A stretch of DNA of 14,479 nt, from NCBI GenBank assembly GCA_964346535.1, contig CAYFUN010000033.1, positions 1-14,479 of the forward strand. The letters are read 5' to 3'. The notes beneath the pieces were generated by a model that saw only the letters and a list, made by a program, of their open reading frames with translations, had not been told where the DNA came from and ran no database searches. Shown in pieces: positions 1-6,672 of the stretch. Each line of letters starts with the position of its first letter. Positions within the stretch are counted from its first letter, which is position 1. The position numbers and the translations under genes are program-made. Origin of the DNA: Neofamilia sp964346535. GTDB taxonomy: Bacteria > Bacillota > Clostridia > Tissierellales > Peptoniphilaceae.

Positions 1-33
1 GGGGACACAGCTAAAACAATGTCCTCAGTTTTT
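1..33 (+). terminator. Possible rho-independent terminator of a gene left of the window
   Basis: GGGGACA at 1-7 can pair with TGTCCTC at 20-26 (seven pairs, one a G.U wobble when read as plus-strand RNA). A run of five T follows at 29-33. This would end a rightward gene lying outside the window and converging on surE. The stem starts at the window edge, so it may extend further, and no gene is visible to support it. Confidence 0.4.
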
Positions 34-42
34 AAAAAAACA

Positions 43-77
43 AAAATAAAAAAAGAGCGAAAGTTTCTCTCTCGCTC
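43..77 (-). terminator. Rho-independent terminator after surE
   Basis: On the minus strand GAGCGA (77-72) pairs with TCGCTC (60-55) around an 11-base loop. A U-rich tract follows, read from 54 down to 43. It lies directly behind the surE stop codon and closes the MATE-walJ-surE operon. Confidence 0.8.
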
Positions 78-84
78 AAAGTTT

Positions 85-831
85 TTATTTTACTTGTAAG
101 AACTTGTCCATTAGGGCTTGGTCTTTGTAAATATATTTTATTGGTGTCAGGGTGATGTAGCCTTGGCTTAAAAGTTTTTGGTCGGCGCCGTCTTTTAGGT
201 CTATCATCTTCCTGTCTTTTAAAAATGCGTGACTTAGGTTATCTGATATTATTTCTTGTCTAAATCTATCGTGGACAAGGTCGCCTAGTTCACAAACTTT
301 TATGCCTTTGATTTCTTCTTCTGGAAGTTTTGGTACATTTATATTTAATACAATAGGTTCAGCTAAAACTAGGTCTTGGTATTTTTGAAATATTCCTGGT
401 ACAAAGCTGGCTGTTGTTTTAAAGTCGCTGGACCCTTCTTTGTATTCTGCTGACACTGCTACTCCTGATAGTTTGTGGAGGTTGGCTTCGGCGCAGGCTG
501 CTACTGTTCCTGAGTATTTTATGTCTCCTCCTGCATTGTAGCCTCTGTTGATGCCAGAAAAAATTAGGTCTACGTCATCGTGTAAAATCCCTAAGCCAAC
601 TCTAACGCAATCTGCTGGCGTTCCACTTACTGAATAAGATGGATTTTTTAATCCTTCTAGGTTCACTTTTTTTATTTCTAAATGATTTCTAACTGTTATT
701 GCATGAGATGTGGCAGATTTTTCTGAATCTGGTGCAACTACATGGACTTCATAATATTTTTCTAGTTCTAAGGCCAGAAGTCTAAGGCCTTCTGAAAAAA
801 TTCCGTCGTCATTGGTTAGTAATATTTTCAT
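85..831 (-). CDS. surE: 5'/3'-nucleotidase SurE
   Basis: SurE is a cytosolic divalent-metal-dependent phosphatase that removes phosphate from nucleoside 5'- or 3'-monophosphates; some members also act on short polyphosphate. The protein is 248 residues, normal for the family. The N-terminal MKILLTNDDG supplies the metal ligands D8 and D9. S39 lies in APDSEKSA, and N95 in SGINRGYNAGGD is the conserved asparagine of the metal site; the following YSGTVAACAEA is also a family signature. The start is supported by GGAG about six bases upstream. Its ATG overlaps the TGA of walJ by four bases (ATGA), so the two are probably translationally coupled. It is the last gene of the operon, followed by a hairpin terminator. 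The assignment is by conserved motif and is secure; the natural substrate cannot be read from sequence. Confidence 0.96.
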   Translation of the reverse strand: MKILLTNDDGIFSEGLRLLALELEKYYEVHVVAPDSEKSATSHAITVRNHLEIKKVNLEGLKNPSYSVSGTPADCVRVGLGILHDDVDLIFSGINRGYNAGGDIKYSGTVAACAEANLHKLSGVAVSAEYKEGSSDFKTTASFVPGIFQKYQDLVLAEPIVLNINVPKLPEEEIKGIKVCELGDLVHDRFRQEIISDNLSHAFLKDRKMIDLKDGADQKLLSQGYITLTPIKYIYKDQALMDKFLQVK

Positions 832-1631
832 TTTCTCTCCTTTAGGTCGTATAGTCTTGATGGTTCATATCTAGGGGCAATGTCTAAGTCTACTACGCCT
901 TTATCTATTTTTAAATTTATTTTTTCAATTGTATCTTTCATATTCTTATAGGCCAGGTCAGTGGTGTTGTTTTCTATTGATAGATGAGATAAAACTAAGG
1001 CCTCGCCGTTACCCTTTAATATTTCTCTGGCAACTTCTGAACAGTTTTCGTTTGATAAATGGCCTTGGGTTGACAGGACTCTTTGCTTTAGGGGCCAAGA
1101 ATAGGGCCCAGTCTTTAGCATTTCTATGTCGTAGTTGGATTCTAAAAAGTAAAGGTCTGAGTCTTTTATGGCGTCAATTATCTCCTGGCTGACCCAACCT
1201 GTGTCTGTGATTAGTGAAATTTTTTCTTTTTCATCTGCAATTGTATAGCCATTTGGATTTATTGCGTCGTGAAAGGTTGGCACTGGGGTTATAAACATAT
1301 CTTTAAAGTAAAAGCCTGATTCATTTGAGAATTCTTTTATGTTTTTCATGGCGATTTTTCCAAGGGACTCTCTCATGGCCTCCCAAGTTTCAAAATTTGC
1401 ATATATTGGCAGGTCAAGTTTTCTTGAAAGTATTCCAACTCCGTGAACGTGGTCTCTGTGTTCGTGGGTGACAAAAATTGCATCTAGGTCTTCTGGTCTT
1501 ACGTCAATTGATTTTAAAAGACTGAAGATTTTTTTTGCTGATAGGCCAGCATCTATTAAAATTTTCCCTTTTTCTGATTCAATATACTGGCAGTTGCCTG
1601 ACGAGCCGCTAGCCAGTGAACAAAATTTAAT
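828..1631 (-). CDS. walJ: WalJ/YycJ-family metallo-beta-lactamase-fold protein (probable ATT start)
   Basis: A soluble metallo-beta-lactamase-fold hydrolase of the YycJ/WalJ type, a family with reported DNA exonuclease activity and links to DNA repair and replication-division coordination. From the ATT start it has 267 residues. It opens with the family's usual KFCSLASGSSGNC. Metal-binding elements are HEHRDH (H56, H58, D60, H61), H121 in TFHDAINPNGY, D143 in ITDTGW and H216 in LSHLS. The only in-frame ATG (1679) lies inside the MATE gene, has no ribosome site and adds 16 atypical residues. By contrast AAAGGAG at 1641-1647 sits nine bases before the ATT at 1629-1631, just past the MATE stop. 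No in-frame ATG, GTG or TTG lies closer; a CTG directly abuts the ribosome site. In Bacillus the gene sits in the walRKHIJ cluster, whereas here it lies between a MATE gene and surE. Function is secure at family level; the start is inferred. Confidence 0.92.
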   Translation of the reverse strand: MKFCSLASGSSGNCQYIESEKGKILIDAGLSAKKIFSLLKSIDVRPEDLDAIFVTHEHRDHVHGVGILSRKLDLPIYANFETWEAMRESLGKIAMKNIKEFSNESGFYFKDMFITPVPTFHDAINPNGYTIADEKEKISLITDTGWVSQEIIDAIKDSDLYFLESNYDIEMLKTGPYSWPLKQRVLSTQGHLSNENCSEVAREILKGNGEALVLSHLSIENNTTDLAYKNMKDTIEKINLKIDKGVVDLDIAPRYEPSRLYDLKERK

Positions 1632-1647
1632 TTTAACCAGCTCCTTT
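1629..1647 (-). promoter_or_regulatory. Ribosome binding site that decides the walJ start (ATT codon)
   Basis: The minus strand reads AAAGGAG (1647-1641), then nine bases, then ATT AAA TTT TGT. The ribosome site falls in the 20-base gap between the MATE stop (1652-1654) and the ATT, exactly where the initiation region of the next operon gene is expected. The alternative ATG at 1677-1679 is preceded by TACAAGTCCAATAG, which has no Shine-Dalgarno. Confidence 0.65.
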
Positions 1648-1651
1648 GTTG

Positions 1652-2989
1652 TTAAATAACTATTCCCTTGCTTTGCCATCTATTGGACTTGTATCTAATA
1701 AAGACATAAAGGAATCCTAGGACCCAGCCGATGGCAGATCCAAACCAAACACTTCTTATTTGTAAAAGAGGATTTAGGCTGTAGGCAAAGATGACCCTGG
1801 CTCCAATTGAAACTAGGGCCCCGTAAAGGGAGTGCATGTTGTCTCCTGCTCCTCTTAATAAACCTGAAATATTATTTAAAAGGCCTAGGAAAATATAAAA
1901 GGGAACTAGGTCTCTAAGCATTAATGCTCCAACTGCAATTGATTCTCCTGTTTGGGTCTTTAAAAATATTGCCACCAGGTCTTCTGCAAAAATCCAGGCT
2001 ATTGGCAGGGTTATAATTGAAATTACTAGCAATAATTTTGCTGCTGCCTTTAGGCCTTCTTTAACTCTTTGGTATTCTTTGGCTCCAATGTTTTGGCCTG
2101 AATAATTTGACAGGGCAACTCCTACGTTCATATAAGGTAGAACTATAAAGGAGTCTATTCTAATTCCTGATGAGTAGCCTGCTGCCGATGCAACTCCATA
2201 GCCGTTTACTAGCCTTTGGACTAAAATATTTCCTATGGCTATTACTGACATTTGGAAGGCTGATGGCAGACCATATTTTAAAATCATTTTAAATTTATGG
2301 GAGTCAAATTTATAGTCTGACTTTTTTAAATGTAAAAGTGGCAGTCTCTTTCTAATATAAACCATACAAAATAGAGACGAAACGCCTTGAGAAATTATTG
2401 TGGCCAAGGCTGCTCCCATGGTCCCCATAGAAAAATTAATTATAAAGACCAGGTCTAAAATAACATTGAGCCCAGCTGCTATGGCTAAAAATAGCAAGGG
2501 ACTTTTTGTGTCTCCTACTGCCCTTAAAATTGCCGAGTACAAGTTGAACATTAGGGTAAAAATTGTTCCACTTAAATATATTTTTAAATAAATTGACGCA
2601 TGGTCAAAGGCTTCAGCTGGCGTGTGCATGGCCCTTAAAATTTTGTCTGTTGCTAAAACTCCAATGACACTGACTACAATAGTTATAAAAGCCAAACTTA
2701 CAATTGTAGTTCCAATTGCCTTGGCCATATTGTCGTAGTTCTTGGCGCCAAAGTATTGGCTGACTATAATTGATAGGCCGGCAGAAATTCCTATTACTAC
2801 TGAAGATAGGAAAAAAATTATTGGCATAGATATACCAACTCCTGCAAGGCCAGCTTCGCCAACGTAGTTTCCTACAATAAGGGCGTCTACTGTGTTGTAT
2901 AATAGTTGTAATATTGCTGATAGTATTTGGGGAATGGCTAAGGCCACAATGAGCTTTAGTGGGTCCCCTTTGGTTAAATCTTTGTGCAT
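1652..2989 (-). CDS. MATE family multidrug/metabolite efflux transporter
   Basis: An integral membrane antiporter of the MATE family (NorM/MepA/DinF superfamily), expected to export cationic drugs or metabolites using a Na+ or H+ gradient. The 445-residue length is typical and the hydropathy is consistent with 12 membrane segments in two six-helix halves. Family-typical stretches include the N-terminal GDPLKLIVALAIPQILSAIL, the LYNTVDALIVGNYVGEAGLAGVG region near residues 29-51, and SQYFGAKNYDNM (about 77-88). The second half contains the equivalent GQNIGAKEYQRVKEGLK. GGGAGG is about six bases upstream of the ATG. It is the first gene of an operon with walJ and surE, with a TATAAT at 3022-3027 upstream. 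Gene-neighbour logic does not reveal the substrate, and nothing nearby encodes a drug-responsive regulator. It resembles the MepA-like clade of Firmicutes, but I cannot assign a subfamily with confidence. Confidence 0.93.
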   Translation of the reverse strand: MHKDLTKGDPLKLIVALAIPQILSAILQLLYNTVDALIVGNYVGEAGLAGVGISMPIIFFLSSVVIGISAGLSIIVSQYFGAKNYDNMAKAIGTTIVSLAFITIVVSVIGVLATDKILRAMHTPAEAFDHASIYLKIYLSGTIFTLMFNLYSAILRAVGDTKSPLLFLAIAAGLNVILDLVFIINFSMGTMGAALATIISQGVSSLFCMVYIRKRLPLLHLKKSDYKFDSHKFKMILKYGLPSAFQMSVIAIGNILVQRLVNGYGVASAAGYSSGIRIDSFIVLPYMNVGVALSNYSGQNIGAKEYQRVKEGLKAAAKLLLVISIITLPIAWIFAEDLVAIFLKTQTGESIAVGALMLRDLVPFYIFLGLLNNISGLLRGAGDNMHSLYGALVSIGARVIFAYSLNPLLQIRSVWFGSAIGWVLGFLYVFIRYKSNRWQSKGIVI

Positions 2990-3021
2990 ATAAGTCCTCC
3001 CTAATTAATCATAACTATATT

Positions 3022-3027
3022 ATTATA
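3022..3027 (-). promoter_or_regulatory. Candidate -10 element of the MATE-walJ-surE operon
   Basis: The minus strand reads TATAAT here, about 33 bases before the MATE start. At 17-base spacing the -35 would be TGTTAA, a poor match, so the promoter is plausible but not strong. The segment 2990-3077 otherwise holds only AT-rich sequence and the U tract of the SLH-gene terminator. Confidence 0.45.
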
Positions 3028-3068
3028 AGGCAAAATTTTCCTAATTAACATAATGGATTATTTTTTCA

Positions 3069-3093
3069 CAAAAAAACAGAGCATTGCTGCTCT
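3069..3093 (-). terminator. Rho-independent terminator after the SLH gene
   Basis: The minus strand has a perfect six-base stem AGAGCA / TGCTCT (93-88 with 83-78) with the four-base loop GCAA, followed by G and a run of T. The stem begins within the TAG stop codon of the SLH gene, so the coding end and terminator overlap. Confidence 0.85.
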
Positions 3094-3754
3094 ATTCATA
3101 AAGTCCCCTTGGTCCAAATTTAATTTCTGAGTCTACTAAATATGTGACCTTGGCTTCTTTTAACTTGTCCATGCTTAGATATAAAATTTTACATACCTCG
3201 CCTCTGGTAACTTCTTTTTTTGGATAGAAGTTTCCATCTTGGTAGCCTTCTATAATTTTTAAATCTACTAAGGCACCAACATAGCCTAAGGTATCTTCTT
3301 TAATTTCGCCTTTGTCTAAAAAATCCTTGGCCTTGTCAGGAAGTTCATCTAGTTTATAAACTTGGCCTAAAATTTTTACTACCTCCTGCCTGGTTATTGG
3401 CCTGTTTGGATGGAGGTTGCCTGTTGTTGGTATAATGTAGCCAGCTTTGATTCCCCTTGCTACCTCATCATAATACCAATCACTTTTCTTGACGTCAGAA
3501 AAAGAGACAGCATAGCTTTTGTTGTAGCCTACCAGAGAATTTATTAGCTTATAAAATTCTGCCCTGGTAATATTGTCATCTGGCTTAAAGCTTCCGTCCT
3601 TATATCCTGTAACCAGGTTTTTTTCTGCAAGAAAATCCACATATTGAGCTGACCAATGTTTGTCTGTGTCTGTAAAAGCATAGGTCTTCATAGGCTTTAT
3701 AGTTATTAATGCAAGTAACAATAGAAAAATCAAAGGCAATTTTTTTCTTTGCAT
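3092..3754 (-). CDS. S-layer homology (SLH) domain protein, secreted
   Basis: A secreted cell-wall-associated protein that is almost entirely SLH repeats. SLH triplets bind pyruvylated secondary cell-wall polymer and hold proteins on the surface. Residues 1-26 form a signal peptide: MQRKK, a hydrophobic run, and a likely cut after KTYA. Three SLH units follow at about 27-70, 84-130 and 140-190, each with the typical W/Y...GYxDGxFxP and the [IV]TRxE motif (ITRAEF, ITRQEV, VTRGEV). The remaining tail of roughly 25 residues is not a recognisable domain. At 220 residues it lacks the enzyme or adhesin module that most SLH proteins carry. It may act as a small surface coat protein, or its partner domain may have been lost; there is no downstream coding remnant, because the stop lies inside a terminator stem. 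The start follows AAGGTGAT by a few bases. It appears monocistronic. Confidence 0.92.
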   Translation of the reverse strand: MQRKKLPLIFLLLLALITIKPMKTYAFTDTDKHWSAQYVDFLAEKNLVTGYKDGSFKPDDNITRAEFYKLINSLVGYNKSYAVSFSDVKKSDWYYDEVARGIKAGYIIPTTGNLHPNRPITRQEVVKILGQVYKLDELPDKAKDFLDKGEIKEDTLGYVGALVDLKIIEGYQDGNFYPKKEVTRGEVCKILYLSMDKLKEAKVTYLVDSEIKFGPRGLYE

Positions 3755-3790
3755 AATATCACCTTGTCATTCTTTGCTAACTTTATTATA

Positions 3791-3796
3791 ACCCAT
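3791..3796 (-). promoter_or_regulatory. Candidate -10 element of the SLH gene
   Basis: The plus strand reads CTTTATTATAACCC around here, giving TATAAT on the minus strand just over 30 bases before the SLH start. There is no good -35 at 16-18 bases, so it may depend on an activator or on upstream A/T tracts. A ten-base palindrome, TACTATAGTA, lies further upstream near 3815-3824 with no known meaning. Confidence 0.4.
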
Positions 3797-3854
3797 ATAA
3801 AAAAAAGTATTTTTACTATAGTATTACATTTTAACTTAGTGGAGAAAATAAAAA

Positions 3855-3880
3855 CCCAAAAGCCTAAAGAGGTTTTTGAG
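3855..3880 (-). terminator. Rho-independent terminator after the S9 peptidase gene
   Basis: On the minus strand CTCAAAAACCT (3880-3870) pairs with AGGCTTTTGGG (3865-3855) around a four-base loop, with one G.U and one mismatch, followed by a T-rich run. It lies about 15 bases beyond the peptidase stop. T runs flank both sides, but only the minus-strand gene ends here. Confidence 0.75.
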
Positions 3881-3895
3881 TTTTTAAATTTTTTC

Positions 3896-5902
3896 TTATT
3901 TAATTTTTCTTTGGAACCAATCAGCTAAAGCCTTTAGTCTTTCTATTCTTTGCTTAGGTCTACCTGTCCTTGAAAGATTGTGGTTTTCTCCTCTGATCAT
4001 TAGCATTTCTGTGTCCACTCCAAAGTACTTTAAGGCTGTGAAAAATTGATAGCCTTGGTCCACGTCACAGCGGAAGTCATCTTCTGAGTGGATAATTAGT
4101 GTAGGAGTTTCAACTTTATCGGCGTATTTTAATGGCGAGTTGTCCCAAACTTTGTCCATGTCTTCCCATGGAGTTACTCCAACTTGGTCTTTGACAAAGT
4201 AGTAGCCAATGTCTGTTGTATTAAATTTTGATGTCCAGTTGGAAATACATCTTTGTGTTACTGCTGCCTTAAAAATATTTGTGTGGCCGACAATCCAGTT
4301 GGTCATATAGCCGCCATAAGATCCGCCAGTTACTCCTAGTTTGTCTTCGTCTATAAAGTCATAGATCTTTATCATTTCCTTAGTAAAGTACATAAGGTCA
4401 TCGTAATCAATAGAGCCATACTTGCCTCTAATATCTGAAAAGTCAAAGCCTCTACCATCTGATCCTCTTGGGTTTGTATAAATTACAACGTAGCCAAGGT
4501 TAGCCAGATATTGCATTTCTGAAAAGAATATTGACCCAAAAGCAGTTTTTGGCCCGCCGTGAATTTCTAAAATGGTCTTGTACTTCTTGCCTTCTTCAAA
4601 GTCTATTGGCTTCATTATATATGATTGAAGAAGGATTCCATCGTGGTTGACTTCTACATATTCTGGTGTAGAGATTTTATATTTTTCTAAAATATGGTCG
4701 TTAAAGGAAGTTAGTTTTTCTTCCACGCCATTTGCAAAGCTATAAAGTTCTTGTAATCTGTTTTCCCTAAAGGCCACAGTATAAAATTCTCCATCTAAAC
4801 CTATGTCAAAGCCGTCTGTTGATCCTGCTATATCCATTTCTAAACGGTAGTCGCCGTCTTTGTCTATAGAATAAATTTTTGCGTCTACTCCTTGGACTGA
4901 AGTAAAGTAAAACCTGTCCTTGTAAAGTTTTTTGTTGCTAGTGCCATAAAGTCTGGCGTCTGAATTTATGTCAGAGCAAATTGAAATGTCTAGGCCATTT
5001 GGATTTATATTTTTTAAAGAGCCGTCTTTTAGGATATAAAAGTTTGTCGACCCATTTATGCCTTGGTCCCTTAGGTCTCCTCCTACTAAGAATATTTCTC
5101 CGCCCATTTCGTTTACATAAAATGTAGAAATATTTTCGTCACAGAAAAGATGGTGGAAGGATAAATCTGACCTGTCATAGTAGCCAACCTTGTTATAAAG
5201 TTTCATTACTGGACTTAAGTCTGAATAAGTTACATAAATTCTAGAGTCAGTAAGTTCAAAGCTGGAAATTTCTATATGGTCATCTGAAATCCTTGTAGTT
5301 TTTCCTGTTGATATTTTATAGGTATAAAGTCCTGTGACATCTCCATCTGTAAAGCCTGACCCATTGAACCAAAATGGAATTTGGCTTAGTCTTTCGTAGC
5401 CTTTTTCTTCTTCGATAGTTTTTGCAAATTCAGAAATTTTTTTATCTCTTTCCTCTCCCTCTAGATCTTGGATGTCGTAGAGAGATGGTTTTTTTCTATT
5501 ATAAGTTCCTGTGAAGATATAAGTGTCTGGATCTAATTTTTCTAGCTTTCCTATAGCAAGTGGCAGGCTAAAAAGTTTTTTCGCCTCTCCGCCGTCTAGG
5601 CTTAGGCTGTAAAGGTTACTTGCCTTTAGGCCCTTGTCACTTAAGTCTTTTTCTTCCTTGGTCCTATTTGCCTTAAAGACTAGGTCGTCATCTAGTAGAT
5701 AAAATGAGCTGACCTTGTTGTCAAAGGTCATTTGTTTTAAGGTCTGGTCTTCTAAGTTGTAGGTAAAAATATTTGAGTCATAGGAATTTTCGTCTTCGTT
5801 GGCTTGGGACACAACAAAGGCCAAGGTCTTTTTAGATTCAATATATTTTAAGTTTGAAAGATACTTGTATTCTAAAAATGTTTTTAAATTAATTCCAGTC
5901 AT
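3896..5902 (-). CDS. S9 family (prolyl oligopeptidase / acylaminoacyl-peptidase type) serine peptidase
   Basis: A 668-residue serine peptidase of family S9, closest in layout to S9C acylaminoacyl peptidases/dipeptidyl peptidases. It has an N-terminal beta-propeller region (about 1-410) and a C-terminal alpha/beta-hydrolase domain from about 420 (EVNHDGILLQSYIMKP onward). The catalytic triad is visible: S528 in TGGSYGGYMTNW, about D609 in HSEDDFRCDVDQ and about H641 in RGENHNLS. The HGGP oxyanion-region motif is in LEIHGGPKTAFG, with TNPRGSDGRG just after. There is no signal peptide, so it is probably cytosolic, trimming peptides taken up by an amino-acid-fermenting cell. AGGAG lies about seven bases before the ATG. 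The start is ten bases after the stop of the rhodanese-like lipoprotein gene, so the two are co-transcribed, although the partner is predicted to be extracytoplasmic. Exact cleavage preference cannot be assigned. Confidence 0.94.
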   Translation of the reverse strand: MTGINLKTFLEYKYLSNLKYIESKKTLAFVVSQANEDENSYDSNIFTYNLEDQTLKQMTFDNKVSSFYLLDDDLVFKANRTKEEKDLSDKGLKASNLYSLSLDGGEAKKLFSLPLAIGKLEKLDPDTYIFTGTYNRKKPSLYDIQDLEGEERDKKISEFAKTIEEEKGYERLSQIPFWFNGSGFTDGDVTGLYTYKISTGKTTRISDDHIEISSFELTDSRIYVTYSDLSPVMKLYNKVGYYDRSDLSFHHLFCDENISTFYVNEMGGEIFLVGGDLRDQGINGSTNFYILKDGSLKNINPNGLDISICSDINSDARLYGTSNKKLYKDRFYFTSVQGVDAKIYSIDKDGDYRLEMDIAGSTDGFDIGLDGEFYTVAFRENRLQELYSFANGVEEKLTSFNDHILEKYKISTPEYVEVNHDGILLQSYIMKPIDFEEGKKYKTILEIHGGPKTAFGSIFFSEMQYLANLGYVVIYTNPRGSDGRGFDFSDIRGKYGSIDYDDLMYFTKEMIKIYDFIDEDKLGVTGGSYGGYMTNWIVGHTNIFKAAVTQRCISNWTSKFNTTDIGYYFVKDQVGVTPWEDMDKVWDNSPLKYADKVETPTLIIHSEDDFRCDVDQGYQFFTALKYFGVDTEMLMIRGENHNLSRTGRPKQRIERLKALADWFQRKIK

Positions 5903-5912
5903 TTTTCTCTCC

Positions 5913-6530
5913 TTATTTTTCTAATTGGTTTTGATAGCCTTTAATTTCACCTAGGTCAAAAACTATTTTATAGCCTAGGTTGGTCAAGGCTTTGGCTCCG
6001 TCTCTTCCTTGTCTTTGGCTTTGGCCGTAGACGAAAACCATTTGGTCTTTTCTATTTATTTCTTCTAAAGATTCTCCTGCTTCTATTTGGTCTAAGCTAA
6101 TATTTATAGCTCCTGGCACATGACCTTCTGCGTATTCTTCTGGAGATCTTAGGTCTACTAAATAATACTTGTCTGAGTAGACTCCCATTATTGAAGAGGC
6201 CCTTACAAAGGACATATTTAAGTACTCGAACCTTCCCAGGTCTTCTGAAATTGATTTTATTTTAAAGGACGGCGGAGTCGTTGTTGAAATTTCATCTTCA
6301 ACTAGGATCGAATAATTTTGCCCAAAGATTAAACCTTCTTGGTCAGTTTTGTTAAAGGCGAGAATTAAGTCACCTGGGGCAAAGTTTTCAGATTTTTTGC
6401 TGACGACAAAGCCTCCGTCTCCAATATAATAACCTTCAATTCTTCCTGACTCTGTTGCATTTATACAGGCAACTAGGAAGATCATTATAAAAAGTCCTAG
6501 GACCATAATTTTTCCAAATTTATTTTTCAT
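5913..6530 (-). CDS. Lipoprotein with a C-terminal rhodanese-like domain lacking the active cysteine
   Basis: A 205-residue predicted lipoprotein. Residues 1-22 are a type II signal peptide with lipobox LVAC, C22 being the lipidation site. Residues about 25-110 form an unassigned beta-rich segment (GYYIGDGGFVVSKKSENF and following). Residues 115-205 are rhodanese-like: YLVDLRSPEEYAEGHVPGAINI matches the CH2A/N-terminal signature and GYKIVFDLGEIKGYQ the C-terminal one. The active loop should read VYCxxGxRS, but here it is VYGQSQRQGRD, with glycine at 169 in place of the sulfur-carrying cysteine. Sulfurtransferase activity is therefore unlikely; a binding or structural role on the outer face of the membrane is the inference. 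It is first in a two-gene unit with the S9 peptidase. A promoter-like AAGACA-17-TATCAT lies upstream. Confidence 0.85.
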   Translation of the reverse strand: MKNKFGKIMVLGLFIMIFLVACINATESGRIEGYYIGDGGFVVSKKSENFAPGDLILAFNKTDQEGLIFGQNYSILVEDEISTTTPPSFKIKSISEDLGRFEYLNMSFVRASSIMGVYSDKYYLVDLRSPEEYAEGHVPGAINISLDQIEAGESLEEINRKDQMVFVYGQSQRQGRDGAKALTNLGYKIVFDLGEIKGYQNQLEK

Positions 6531-6554
6531 AGTTCACCTTTTCTTTCCTAGACT

Positions 6555-6583
6555 ATGATACAGCATTTTTGTAGATTTGTCTT
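6555..6583 (-). promoter_or_regulatory. Candidate sigma-A promoter of the rhodanese-lipoprotein/S9 peptidase unit
   Basis: The minus strand has AAGACA (6583-6578), a 17-base spacer and TATCAT (6560-6555), followed by the start codon 24 bases later. The spacing is ideal and the matches moderate. Between 6584 and 6640 there is only AT-rich sequence and the tract behind the ABC operon terminator. Confidence 0.5.
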
Positions 6584-6623
6584 AGGTTTTTATAAAATTC
6601 ATCTGTGAAAGAAATAAGAAAAA

Positions 6624-6657
6624 ATTTTTATAAAAAAACAAGCCCGTCCTTGGGCCT
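6624..6657 (-). terminator. Rho-independent terminator after the ABC exporter operon
   Basis: The minus strand has AGGCCC (6657-6652), loop AAGGAC, then GGGCTT (6645-6640): six pairs including one G.U. A T-rich tract follows immediately. It lies about 15 bases after the stop of the second permease. Confidence 0.85.
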
Positions 6658-6672
6658 GTCTTTCTTTAGATA

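Noticed and set aside
1632..1679. N-terminal extension of walJ from the ATG at 1677-1679
   Set aside because: It lies inside the MATE gene, has no ribosome site and encodes residues not found in the family, while a strong ribosome site sits further downstream.
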